Assembly (NCBI GenBank): GCA_012295275.1
Contig: CM022679.1
Span: 8,077,169-8,141,168 of the forward strand
From: Chrysomallon squamiferum
Taxonomy: Eukaryota > Mollusca > Gastropoda > Neomphalida > Peltospiridae
Length of the DNA stretch: 64,000 bases
Direction of reading: 5' to 3'
The notes below the pieces were generated by a model, which had not been told where the DNA came from, ran no database searches, and saw only the letters and a program-made list of their open reading frames with translations. Of the stretch, positions 50,278-62,886 are shown one piece after another. Both the position numbers and the translations under genes were made by a program. Within the stretch, counting starts at the first letter, position 1. Each line of letters begins with the position of its first letter.

Positions 50278-51942
50278 TTAATAATAATAATAATAACAAC
50301 AACAACAACAATAAAAAAAAAATAAAATAAAATAAAAATAATAAATAAATAAATAAATAAATAAATACATTTTAAAGACCCATGCTTACTTATTTTCCAC
50401 CAAGGAGCAGTCGCTGTGAGTAATGATTTGTAATAATAAAAATAACTGAATAAAACAAACAAATAATTAAGTAAATAAATATAATAATTAAGTATTATAT
50501 AAAGTAGAAAAAATGACAAATCAATCAAATTTAAAAAAATGAAAATAAATAGATGAAATTAATTTTAAAATTAAATTAAATAAAACAAAATATAATTGAA
50601 AAACAGTATTAAAAACTAAAAATGTAAAATAAAAGAGAAATCATTATTTATTTCTAGTTAAAGAACGACACTTCATTCCCAATTCTTCAAGGAACTCATC
50701 AAACCTTTTTTAATTTACCTAATAAATAACAAATGACATGTGAAATTTTAATATGATTTATTAATAGATTAATATTCCATATACAAAAAGTATTAATTTA
50801 TTTATTTAAAAAAACTGAAATAAAAAAGCAAGAAAAAAGAAAATGAAAGTAACCTAGATCATTGCATCTAAAATGATTTCACTGTAATTCGTTCTCGAAT
50901 GTTTCTCAGAAAATTTTATTAATAATTCGCGACTAATTTTTCTTATCATTTTGCTAATTTTCGACTGGAAAATAATTTCATTCACACTTAGTTGAATTAT
51001 TCATCATTTTAAGAAGCAATGTCCTAGAAACAGCGTATGGCATGACAGTACCTTTAACAGTGTAAGGGAGAGAATTCTGGGTTTGATCACTTAAAAAAAT
51101 AACAAATGTTCAGTCATAATACTGTTATCACTAGCAGTAACTAAGACACTGCCTGTGACTTACTGGTAAAACATTGTTCTGAAGTGTGTTTGATCTGAGG
51201 ATCAAATTTCCTTGGTTCTGTATTTAAACTATTTTTAACTATCATTATTACCACACAATACTGTGTGTTTTACTGTGTATGAAAACGTGAATATAAAAGT
51301 TCCCTTGCTGCTAATCGAAAAAGAGTAAACTATATCTCTCATTCTTGTTTTATAGTCCTGATGAAGACAAATGAAGACATATAAATGTTACTTTTCAATA
51401 TGTTTTTTTGGGGGGTGTTGTTTAAAAAAAATTGATGTGGAGAGCCAAAATTTTATTTTACTTTTCGATACTGTCATGTAAGTCAGGAAAAATCTATAAA
51501 ACTTAAAATATTAGTAAGTTACTATGTTAAGAATAAACAAATAATAGTTAATAATAAATGACTAATAAATATTTAAATATATATTATATCCACAGAGATA
51601 ACATTTTCGCAAAAATAACGAATATATATACAATATTTATTTTGGATCATTAAAAGAAATAAAATAAAAAAAAACAGTTGAAATTAATATATACTTCTGA
51701 ATATAGATGTATTTTAAATTCATTAAAATCTACATAAAAGTATTTCAGAAATAAAATAAACATAAAATAAACATTTTTTGATACTAAAGAAATAATAAAA
51801 GCAAGTAATAGTAATAAACGCTGTCTTTTAATAACTGATAATAATCTGGATATATTTTAAATCCACTGTCCTCTGTTTAACTGTAGATTTAGATCGTGGT
51901 TGATGTACTGTAGGTTAAAATCAGAGGTGAAAGTGTTGGCGT
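48408..51942. other. Array spacer between fragment 8 and copy 9
   Basis: (ATT)n at about 48648-48694, CATA-type repeats near 48900-49010, (AAT)n near 49746-49820 and mixed AAT/ACA repeats near 50250-50310. Several stretches repeat the 3' flank DNA of copies 7 and 11 (for example 50500-50950 with 44190-44640). Conserved downstream block of copy 9 near 51025-51085. No gene seen. Confidence 0.6.
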
Positions 51943-53848
51943 TCACGGTGAAGCTGCAGTCAGTAAAGTGATGTAACACAGTGCAAAGCGTGGCGTGAGA
52001 AAACCTGCAGAATTCGTCGAGTCTACCGGATCAGTGTCTACCGGCTCTGGAACGAATTCCGGTCTTTTCCAAGGTGTCACCGGATCTCCCACCACTACGA
52101 CAAATGACGTCAGAGGTGTCACAAAGCGATACTTCAGCGATATTTCCTGAGCCAAGCGTTCATATCTGTCCGCTTCTTCGGTTGTGTCCGCTACGGCCAT
52201 TTTCTTCAAGAGATCTTTAACTCTCAGGTAAGCGTAGAGTTTACAGATTCTATCGGAATCTTCTTCCTTGTTCAGTTTCGTGTTCACATTCAGGACAATC
52301 TGACCGGTCTTTGTTAATGCAGTAACGGTTACTTTTACTGTCTTCGTAGTGTCGTTTATTTTGCCGGCAGTAACAAGTTCAGTGCCGTCAAAATACTGGA
52401 GGTACTTGTTCTGTGTCACTTCAGCACTGTCGAAATTGTAGTTTATCGCGATATTGACCAAAACGGGACTTTCTATTTGAGAAAAGAAAGCAGTAAGCTG
52501 CTTGTCAGCATCTTGATCGTCGTAAATTCTGACAATGTCGCCGTTATTTTCCCAAGACAGTTTCTTCAAAAACTCGAAATCTAAATTAAATCCAAAAGCC
52601 AGTGAGAATATCGCAATTTGTTTCGTTCCATTGTTTGCTTTTCTCACGTTGTCTTGAATTGTCTTGAGATTAGTGACACCTGAAGAAGGTTGTCCGTCCG
52701 ACAGAAACATAATGAGATGAGCTCGTGTTCCTGAAAGACTGAATGATGTTTGAAGTGAGCGGATGGCCTCCAACAAAGCCGAATTAATGTTTGTTGAACC
52801 ACGTGCTATTACCTTTTGTTCTACGTACTGTTTGGCTGATTTAATATTTTCGCTGTTTGCAACTTGCGGTTCTTGGCGCCATTTCGTGACAGTTCCATCG
52901 AACAAGATTAAGTTGAAAACATCTTCTGGCCGGAGCTTGTCAAATATGATCAAGAGTGATTCTCTTGTCCGTTTTATTTTATTGCCTGACATCGATCCAC
53001 TGATATCTATAACAAATATAATGTTTTTGTTCAAAGGCGGAAGATCGCTGGGTGCCAGAAAGTGAACGAAACAGCCGTTGTTGATGATCATCACTCCTCC
53101 GTCTCGTTTCTGGTTCACATCATACTCAACCTCAAATTCAACGTTCATTCCACTCTGGTTATTGTACATAATTTGCTCTGCAGCTGATGGTTTGTAGTAG
53201 ATTGTTCTTGTATCGGGAGACTCTCGAAGTTTTATACTGTCTCCAGAAAATGTCATATTCTGAGTTCCGTTGCGAAGCTGAAAATCAAATTGTTTGAAAC
53301 CTTGTGGTTCCTCAAATTCTGCTTTTAATATAAGATCGCGAACAATTTGTTGAGGCTGGATAATGAATCTCTGAACGTATCGAGAAAGTTTGCGTTTTAG
53401 CAGTTCTTGGTAAGTGAGATGAATCGAAACCTCAGAGTCTGCTGCCACGCTGAAGCTAACCTCATACGCATCCATACCTCTTTTTTCTGATCTTCCGAGT
53501 TGATTGATTTGCCAGGCTGTTTGACCTTTTCCTTTTGCATCGTTATATTTCTGTGTTTCACTCTTAGCATACAGTTTTCCTAAATAAGCCGATCCATTAA
53601 TCACCATGTAAAAAGTAGAAATAAAAGCAGTTTCTGGAATCTGAAACACCATTAGATGTGTCTTTGCTTTCATTCCCTCTGTTGATCATGCTGCTGTAGA
53701 TATTCACGACTGCGAATCTCGATTCAACTTTAGACCAAATGTGAAATTCTGTTATTTCAATTTTGTTATCCTCATTCGAGTTTATCTGAGCCAGAACTGG
53801 AGAGAATAAAATACACAAGGTAAGTAAATGTAGTGAGCGTTTCATCAT
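51943..53848 (-). pseudogene. Copy 9: VIT-VWA gene with a single-base frameshift
   Basis: Start (tandem ATGs at 53848), promoter block and a complete 3' part are present. In the VIT domain, near 53652, GACACATCTAATGGTG carries one extra A relative to GACACATCTATGGTG in copy 5, so the frame shifts after DTS. Allowing for that base the gene would be about 634 residues. Five residues are also missing from the leader (INSNEDNKIE). Downstream everything is open and conserved: DISGSMSG, ARGSTNIN, SDGQPSSG, two cysteines, FVTPLTS, hydrophobic end. Either a very young pseudogene or a sequencing error in a live gene. The loop variants ARGSTNIN and DGTVTKW are unique in the window. Confidence 0.85.
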
Positions 53849-53922
53849 TATAATTTTCTTCCAACAGTTCTGCAAGTGGAGTTAAACGTCTTACTCTGTT
53901 GCCTGTTAAAAGCTTTATAAAA
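53849..53922 (-). promoter_or_regulatory. Conserved promoter-proximal block of copy 9
   Basis: The clearest TATA box of the array, TTTTATAAAGC on the minus strand near 53912-53922, followed by TTTAACAGGCAACAGAG and TAAGACG before the start. Its preservation suits a recent loss of the reading frame. Confidence 0.45.
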
Positions 53923-54920
<998 letters not shown>

Positions 54921-55329
54921 TAAGTTCACATTCAGAACAATGTGACCAATGTTTGTTAATACAACAACCGTAAAGTTATTTTTCTTCTTAGCGTCTTTTA
55001 TATTACCGGCAGTAACTGTTGTTTCCGCTACGGCCATTTTCTTCAGGAGATCTTTAACTCTCAGGTAAACGTAGAGTTCACAGATTCTGTCGGAATCGTC
55101 TTGCTTGTCCAGTTTCGTGTTCACATTCAGGACAATCTGACCGGTCTTTGTTAATGCAGTAACGGTAACGTTAATTGTCTTCGTAGTGTCGTTTATTTTG
55201 CCGGCAGTAACGAGCTCAGTGCCGTCAAAATACTGGAGGTATTTGTTCTGTGTCACTTCAGCACTGTCGAAATTGTAGTTTATGGTGATATTGACCAAAA
55301 CAGGCCTTTCTATTTGAGAAAAGAAAGCA
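54921..55329 (-). pseudogene. Copy 10: rearranged C-terminal fragment of a VIT-VWA gene
   Basis: On the minus strand 55329 to about 55017 reads from FFSQIERPVLVNI through FDGTELVTAGKIND and RICELYVYLRVKDLL to AVAETT. It then joins directly, still in frame, to a second diverged copy of an earlier segment (VTAGNIKDAKKKN...VLTNIGHIVLNVNLK, about 55016-54921). So the C-terminal part is followed by a piece that belongs before it. Start, VIT, VWA and true C-terminus are missing. The frame happens to stay open from 55457 to 54840, but the outer ends are unrelated sequence. Confidence 0.85.
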
Positions 55330-56006
55330 TACACACAGACATTCACGCTGGGGCGAATCCAGCTTTTCTGCTGAGAAGGGGTCCATGACAAAAAGGACAC
55401 TGTAACATTATAAAAAGGCACTACTGAAAAATTACACACACGGTTCACATGGACCATAATATAATATTATTGTACAGTGTTCTCTACACTGTCAGAAATT
55501 TTAAAAAATCCTAAATAAATTCTAAAAATCCTAAATAAAAGGGGCACTTCTCTATTTCAAGGGGTTCGGGACATCTTGGATCTCCCCTCTAGATCCGCCA
55601 CACACCCACACACACCCACACACAACCACGCACACCTATCCAGTTTCCTTTGACAAAACGTATGAGCTGTTGACTTGCTGCCAAACCCCCCACCAAAAAA
55701 ACCCAGCATTTGATCAATGATATAATGCATGTTCTTTTAAAGGTGAAAAAAAAAGGAAGTTAGTAATAGACGACTAAGTCAGGTATATATTAGTAATCAA
55801 GGAAGATAGTATGTTATTACTCTGTGAATAATGCAAGTAGAAAAAAAAAATGTCACGATTTCAAAGTGTATGTTAAAGTTCAAACCATTTTAATCTACAT
55901 TTTTTTAAAGATTGTGCCGAATGTGAACGGTTTACTTCTATCTTTTTGAAAATAAATCTTACAAATAAAATGAATAAATAGCAGAATGACTTTAAAAATG
56001 GTTAAC

Positions 56007-56081
<75 letters not shown>

Positions 56082-56383
56082 ATATATAAAACAAAGGTTT
56101 TTTAAAAAATAATAATAATTTTTAAAAAAAACACGCATAAACATTAAAGTACCCATTAATTGTCTTAAATCATCACTCGTGAATCAGTATTTCAAAACTC
56201 ACATTGTACAGACACACACACACAGATTGATAAATAGATAGATAGATAGACGGATGGACGGATAAATGGATGGATGAATAAAGATACAGATACTAACAGA
56301 ATTCTTCGGATTGGTATCGTCATTATGACTACAACGAAAACAGAACTAATGGAATACGATTATTTATTCGATATTTATTAGAA

Positions 56384-56418
<35 letters not shown>

Positions 56419-56521
56419 GTTATTATTAATATTGTGTATATATGTTGTGCTGCCTTATGTTACGTTTATTTCATATCATGTGATGGTGTGGTATTTATTT
56501 ACTGACTTATTTATTTATTTA
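55330..56521. other. Spacer right of fragment 10 with a mobile-element remnant
   Basis: A hairpin ACAGTGT/ACACTGT near 55476-55494, the dispersed module at 55500-55610, CACA-rich DNA near 55600-55635, (GA)n at 56011-56078 and poly-T at 56386-56414. Array flank words recur at 55640-55960. No gene seen. Confidence 0.55.
56011..56078. repeat. (GA)n microsatellite
   Basis: About 33 GA units without interruption. Confidence 0.93.
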
Positions 56522-56783
56522 CAGTGGAAGCTCGGGTTACGAACGCCTCGAAGCACGAACAAATCGGATTACCAACCGTGATTTTGGGCGGTTTAGGAAT
56601 AATATCCCGAGATACGAACTGCAGCAACGTGCCACGACAAATTTTCTTTTGACATCGGTTTTGACGACAAAATCTAGTAAAGATAAGAATAGAGAAATGA
56701 GAGTGGCGTTCGTGTGTCTGACATCGCTTCGGCTTCCGTACAATTCTGGAAAGAATTAAGTTTCGTAATACTAGGTTCCACTT
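56522..56783. mobile_element. Short nonautonomous DNA transposon (pogo/Tigger-type MITE)
   Basis: A GC-richer 260-bp island flanked by TA. The left end reads CAGTGGAAGCTCGGGTTACG, and the right end, on the other strand, AAGTGGAACCTAGTATTACG: imperfect terminal inverted repeats of about 22 bp. Ends of the CAGTGG-A/T-CCTCGG-TTACGAAC kind with TA target sites are typical of Tigger/pogo-related elements. No transposase frame. It lies just outside the 7-kb duplication. Confidence 0.6.
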
Positions 56784-56794
56784 TATTTATTTAT

Positions 56795-56840
<46 letters not shown>

Positions 56841-56862
56841 TATTATTATTATTATTATTATA

Positions 56863-56910
<48 letters not shown>

Positions 56911-57715
56911 TTTATTTATTCAATTTATTTATTTATTTCTGTTCTCTAGCTTATAATAAACTAAGTACCAAATTTACGTCTACATATTTGAGTACAAAAG
57001 GCATTTAAGTATGTGTATACTGTTATATAAACGAGAAAGAAAACTTGTTTGCATTCCCCTGTTAGATGAAAGATACTTTGTTATCTGTTGCAATTGTTTG
57101 AGATCTAGCTAACTGCTTTGGTCTGCACTTTTTCACATATATGCACGCATGTTGACATTCATATATATGCACTACGTACGTACATACATATAATCCGGTG
57201 CCAGTCCGATCCCGAATATTGTCTCTATGCAGTCTAATCAGACGTGTACATAAGTCAGAGAATATTCAAAATTGTAAAACACACCCATCCACACCCACGC
57301 ATTTACCCACACATATCCAGTTTCTTTGCGAAAATGTATAAACTACTGAACTGCTGACAAAAAGAAAAAGAAAAAAAAAATGAAGCTTTTTGTCAACGAT
57401 AAAGCTGAAAAAGACGAAAGACGTATGTAATAGATAGCAAGATCCGATTCAAGGAAGATAATATTGTCATAACAGAGTGAATCATACAAGTATCAAGACG
57501 TATCATGTTTTCAAGGTGTGTGTTAAATTGAAAAGGATTTTAACCTACTTAAAAAAAAAAAATAAAACCACAAAAAAAACCCCACACAAAAAAACAACAA
57601 CAATATTAGTCTCAATATGAACAGTTTACTTCTTGCTTTTTCAAAATAACACTTACAAATTAATTAGATAAAAACCAAAATGACATATCACTGATGAGTC
57701 TCGGAAAATTAGTTA

Positions 57716-57747
<32 letters not shown>

Positions 57748-57951
57748 GAGAGAGAAAGTGACGCAGATGGAAATATATAGATATAGAGACAGGCAGACAG
57801 TAAGACCGACAGACACAGGATAGGATAAGATGGGTACCAGATATGATATCAGATAAATATTGTCTTAAAGAAATCAGCTCTTCAATACTGATTTATTTTC
57901 AGACCCAGTTAAATTTATTTACATTATAAACAAAACAGCAACAAAAATAAG

Positions 57952-58011
<60 letters not shown>

Positions 58012-59717
58012 CAGGAAATAAATAAAAATGTTGAATATACAAATACATTTTAAAGACCCATGCTTAGTTATTTTCCATCACGGAGCAGTCGCTGTGAGTA
58101 ATGTTATGTAATAACAAAAATAACTGAATAAAATAAACTAATCATTAAACTGACCAAAATATTATCCAAGGAAATACAATAAGAAAATTTATTTTAAACG
58201 GTATTAGATAAAATAATTAAACTAAAGTAAATAAAATAATAAAATAAACAAACAATTAAGTAAATATAATAATTAAGTATAAGATAAAGTAGAAAAAAAA
58301 AATGACAAATCAATCAAATTTAAAAATTTCTAAATAAATAAATAAAATTAATTTTAAAAGTAAAATAAAACAAAATATAATTGAAAAACAGTATTAAAAA
58401 CTGAAAATGTAAAATAAAAGAGAAATCATTATTTATTTCCAGTTAAAGAACGACACTTCATTCCCAGTTCTTCGAGGAACTCATCAAACCTTTTTTAATT
58501 TACCTAATAAATAACAAATGACATGTGAAATTTTAATATGATTTATTAATAGATTAATATTCCATATACAAAAAAGTATTAATTTATTTATTTAAAAAAC
58601 TGAAATAAAAAAGCAAGAACAAAGAAAATGAAAGTAACCTAGATCATTGCATCTAAAATGATTTCACTGTAATTCGTTCTCGAATGTTTCTTACAAAATT
58701 TTATTAATAATTCGCGACTAATTTTTCTTATCATTTTGCTAATTTTCGTCTTACTCACTTGAAAAGAATTTCATTCATACTTAGTTAAATTATTCACCAT
58801 TTTAAAAAACAATGTACGAGAAACAGGGTTTGACAGTGTAAGGGAGAGAATTCTGGGGTTGAAGACTTAAAAAATAAACACATCTTCAACCATAATACTT
58901 TGCCTGGTCTATTATTTCTACATCTGAATTAAAAATATTCTGTAATCACTAGCAGTAACTAAGAAACTGTCTGTAACTTACTGCTAAAACATTATTCTGA
59001 AGTGTGTTTGGTCGGAGGATCAAATCTCCTTGGTTCTGCATTTAGACTATTTTAAACTATCATTATTACCACACAATACTGTGTGTTTTACTGTCTATGA
59101 AAACGTGAATATAAAAGTTATATTGCTGCTAATCGAAAAAGAGTAAACTATATATCTCATTAACTTTATGGTCCTGATGAAGACAAATGAAGACATATAA
59201 ATGCTACTTTTGCATATGTTTTTGTTGGGCGTTTTTTGTTAAAAATAATTGATGTGGAGAGCCAAAATTATATTTTATTCCTGGATACTGTCAGGTAAGT
59301 GAGAACAAAATAATACAACACCTGTAGAATCTTAAATATTAGTAGGTTAATATGTTAAGAATAAACAAATAATCGGTCTAGTAAGTAACTAATACATTTT
59401 TAAATATATACTATATGGACATAGAGATAACATTTTCGCAAAATAATGAACCTTAATATAAACTCTTTTCGATGCCGTAGAAAAATAAAAGAAAATACTT
59501 GAAATTAATATACATTTCTGAATACAGATGTATTTTTGAATTCATTTTGATACTAAAGAAATAATAAAATAAAGTAGTAGAAAGTAATACATACGTTCTT
59601 TTATTAAGTGATTATAATCTATATATATTTTAAATACATTCTCCTCTGTTTAACTGTAGATTTAGATCGTGTCTTTGATGTATTGTAGATTACAATCAAA
59701 GGTGAAAGTGTTAGCGT
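56784..59717. other. Spacer left of copy 11
   Basis: (ATT)n and TTTA repeats at about 56791-56930, AAAT repeats near 57719-57750, (AAT)n at about 57952-58008 and the 3' flank of copy 11 with its conserved block near 58816-58860. About 59180-59660 has a single visible base difference from its partner before copy 7. No gene seen. Confidence 0.65.
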
Positions 59718-61655
59718 TCACGGTGAAGCTGCAGTCAGTAAAGTGATGTAACACAACGCAAAGCGTGGCGTGAGAAAACCTGCAGAATTCGTCGAGTCTA
59801 CCAGATCAGTAGTTACCGGCGGATCAGTGTCTACCGCCTCTGGAAAGAATTCTGGTCTTTCCCAAGGAGTCACCGGATCTCCCACCACTACGACAAATGA
59901 CGTCAGAGGTGTCACAAAGCGATACTTCAGAGACATTTCCTGAGCCAAGCGTTCATATTTGTTCGCTTCTTCACTTGTTTCCGCTACGGCCATTTTCTTC
60001 AAGAGATCTTTAACTTTGAGGTAAGCGTAGAGTTTACAGATTCTGTCGGAATCTTCTTGCTTAACCAGTTTCGTGTTCACTTTCAGGACAATCTGACCGG
60101 TCTTTGTTAATGCAATAACGGTAACATTAATTGTCTTCGTAGTGTCGTTTATTTTGCCGGCAGTAACGAGCTCAGTGCCGTCAAAATACTGGAGGTATTT
60201 GTTCTGTGTCACTTCAGCACTGTCGAAATTATAGTTTATGGCGATATTGACCAACACGGGACTTTCTATTTGAGAAAAGAAAGCAGTAAGCTGCTTGTCA
60301 GCATCTTGATCGTCGTAAATTCTGACAATGTCGCCGTTATTGTCCCAAGACAGTTTCTTCAAAAACTCGAAATCTAAATCAAATCCAAAAGCCAGTGAGA
60401 ATATCGCAATTTGCGTCGTTCCACTGTTTGCTTTCCGCACGTTGTCTTGAATTGTCTTGAGATCAGTGACCCCTTCAGTGGGTTTTCCATCCGACAGAAA
60501 CATAATGAGATTAGATCGTGTTCCTGAAAGACTGAATGATGTTTGCAGTGAGCGGATGGCCTCCAACAAAGCCGAATTAATGTTTGTGGAACCATCTGCT
60601 ATTACGTTTTGTTCTACATACTGTTTGGCTAATGTAATATTTTCGCTGTTTGCAACTTGTGGTTCTTGGCGCCATTTCCTAACATTTCCATTGAACAAGA
60701 TTATGTTAAAAACATCTTCTGGCCGGAGCTTGTCAAATATGATCAAGAGTGATTCTCTTGTACGATTTATTTTATTGCCCGCCATCGATCCACTGATATC
60801 TATAAGAAATATAATGTTTTTGTTCAAAGGCGAAAGATCACTGGGTGCCAGATAGTGAACGAAACAGCCGTTGTTGATGATCATCACTCCTCCGTCTCGT
60901 TTCTGGTTCACATCATACTCAACCTCAAATTCAACGTTCATTCCACTCTGGTTATTGTACATAATTTGCTCTGCAGCTGATGGTTTGTAGTAGATTGTTC
61001 TAGAATCGGGAGACTCTCGAAGTTTTACACTGTCTCCGGAAACTGTCATGTTCTGAGTTCCGTTCCGAAGCTGAAAGTCAAAATGTTTGAAACCTTGTGG
61101 TTCCTCAAATTCTGCTTTTAATATAAGATCGCGAACAATTTGTTGAGGCTGGATAATGAATCTCTGAACGTATCGAGAAAGTTTGCGTTTTAGCAGTTCT
61201 TGGTAAGTGAGGTGAATCGAAACCTCAGAATCAGCCGCCACACTGAAGCTAACCTCATACGCATCCATATCTCTTTTTTCTGATCTTCCGAGTTGATTGA
61301 TTTGCCAGGCAGTTTGACCTTTTTCTTTTGCATCGTCATATTTCTGCGTTTCATTCTTAGGATACAGTTTTCCTGAATAAGCCGATCCATTAATTACCAT
61401 GTAGAAAGTAGAAATAAACGCAGTTTCTGGAATCTGAAACATGATTGACGTGTCTTTGCTTTGATTCCCTCTGTTGATCATGCTGCTGTAGACATTTACG
61501 ACAGCAAATCTGGACTCAACTTTAGACCAGATGTGAAATTCTGTTATTTCAATTTTGTTATCCTCATTATCTGCTTTTCCATTCGAGTTTATCTCTGCCA
61601 GAACTGGAGAGAGTAAAATACAGAAACTAAGTAAATGTAGTGAACGTTTCATCAT
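59718..61655 (-). CDS. Copy 11: secreted VIT-VWA protein, intact, intronless
   Basis: 645 residues from tandem ATGs at 61655 (MMKRSLHLLSFC). Duplicate partner of copy 7, sharing its longer C-terminal linker with PPVTTDL. MIDAS intact: DISGSMAG, ADGSTNIN, SDGKPTEG. VIT, two body cysteines, SLKYRFVTPLTS motif and NSAG plus hydrophobic end as in copy 3. Within the VWA, 60541-60690 is closer to copy 3, and 60775-60845 to copy 6, than to its own duplicate copy 7, which suggests gene conversion. One of the best-preserved genes of the window. Confidence 0.93.
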   Translation of the reverse strand: MMKRSLHLLSFCILLSPVLAEINSNGKADNEDNKIEITEFHIWSKVESRFAVVNVYSSMINRGNQSKDTSIMFQIPETAFISTFYMVINGSAYSGKLYPKNETQKYDDAKEKGQTAWQINQLGRSEKRDMDAYEVSFSVAADSEVSIHLTYQELLKRKLSRYVQRFIIQPQQIVRDLILKAEFEEPQGFKHFDFQLRNGTQNMTVSGDSVKLRESPDSRTIYYKPSAAEQIMYNNQSGMNVEFEVEYDVNQKRDGGVMIINNGCFVHYLAPSDLSPLNKNIIFLIDISGSMAGNKINRTRESLLIIFDKLRPEDVFNIILFNGNVRKWRQEPQVANSENITLAKQYVEQNVIADGSTNINSALLEAIRSLQTSFSLSGTRSNLIMFLSDGKPTEGVTDLKTIQDNVRKANSGTTQIAIFSLAFGFDLDFEFLKKLSWDNNGDIVRIYDDQDADKQLTAFFSQIESPVLVNIAINYNFDSAEVTQNKYLQYFDGTELVTAGKINDTTKTINVTVIALTKTGQIVLKVNTKLVKQEDSDRICKLYAYLKVKDLLKKMAVAETSEEANKYERLAQEMSLKYRFVTPLTSFVVVVGDPVTPWERPEFFPEAVDTDPPVTTDLVDSTNSAGFLTPRFALCYITLLTAASP

Positions 61656-61735
61656 TATAATTCTCTTCCAACAGTTCTGCAAGTGGAGTTAAACGTCTTA
61701 CTCTGTTGCCTGTTAAAAGCTTTTTAATAATATCA
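61656..61735 (-). promoter_or_regulatory. Conserved promoter-proximal block of copy 11
   Basis: TATTATTAAAAAGC on the minus strand near 61720-61733, then AACAGGCAACAGAGTAAGACG and GTTTAACTCCAC before the start; nearly the same as that of copy 7. Confidence 0.4.
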
Positions 61736-62109
61736 GTGATCCTGTACTCAAGTTTATATCGTTTGTTATTTAAAACAACATTGATACTTAAGGACAGAGA
61801 AAGGATAGGCCTAAATAACTGAAATGTTTTCTTTTTTTGAAAGAGAAACTTGAAACCTTGCATCACGTGCAGCATGAAGCTGATACAAATCTGTTTCCAT
61901 TAATAGCATATTAACAAGTCAGAAGTCAAATAAAATGTGAAAACAAGTCTAGTGTTGTTTTGAAGAACGTCTAATTGTATGTATTACATATTGTTGAATA
62001 TGTATATGCATATGTGTGTGTATGTGTGTGTGTGTGTGTATATATATATGTATATGTATGAGTATGTATGTATGTATGTATGTATGTATGTATATATTAC
62101 ATATTGTTT
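61736..62109. other. Short spacer between copy 11 and fragment 12
   Basis: Duplicate of 47616-47981: 5' flank of copy 11 and TG/TATG repeats (about 62022-62095), one of which is longer here. No gene seen. Confidence 0.6.
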
Positions 62110-62535
62110 CTATTCAACAGTTGTCTTGTTAGCATCGTTTATTTTGCCGGCAGTAACGAGCTCAGTCCCATCAAAATACTGAAGGTATTTGTTCTGTGTC
62201 ACTTCAGCACTGTCGAAATTGTAGTTTATGGTGATATTGACCAACACGGGACTTTCTATTTGAGAAAAGAAAGCAGTAACCTGCTTGTCAGCATCTTGAT
62301 CGTCGTAAATTCTCACAATGTCGCCACTATTGTCTCAAGATAGTTTCTTCAAAATCTCGAAATCTAAATTAAATCCAAAAGCCAGTGAGAATATCGCAAT
62401 TTGCGTCGTTCCATTGTTTCCTTTCCGCACGTTGTCTTGAATTGTGTTGAGATCAGTCACCCCTGCAGAAGGTTGTCCATCAGTCAGAAACATAATGAGA
62501 TTAGCTCGTGTTCCTGAAATACTGAATGATTCCAT
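62110..62535 (-). pseudogene. Copy 12: internal fragment of a VIT-VWA gene
   Basis: Duplicate of fragment 8 with the same ends and the same TGA in place of the KKLSW tryptophan codon. It differs in scattered bases, for example LTDGQPSAGVTDLN in place of LSDGQASAGITHLK. No start, first MIDAS loop or C-terminus. Confidence 0.9.
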
Positions 62536-62773
62536 TTCAGCTTTCAGCCTTACCTCTATAATGTTTTAATGTAAAACCAAAGAGTCCTAATTTTATTCTT
62601 AATTATATAAAATTGTTCTTAAGCTTTATAAACTGTTTTTTGATTTGTTGGTTGTTTTTTTTTTTTTTATTATTTCACTTTGTTTAAATGTTATTATTAA
62701 TATTGTGTATGTTCTGCTGTGCTACGTTACGATTATTTAATGTCATGTCATGATGTGGTATTTATTTAATAAC

Positions 62774-62821
<48 letters not shown>

Positions 62822-62823
62822 TA

Positions 62824-62886
<63 letters not shown>

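Noticed and set aside
55330-55457. N-terminal extension of fragment 10 as a novel fused domain
   Set aside because: No similarity to the array genes or any family recognised; chance open frame next to mobile-element-like DNA.
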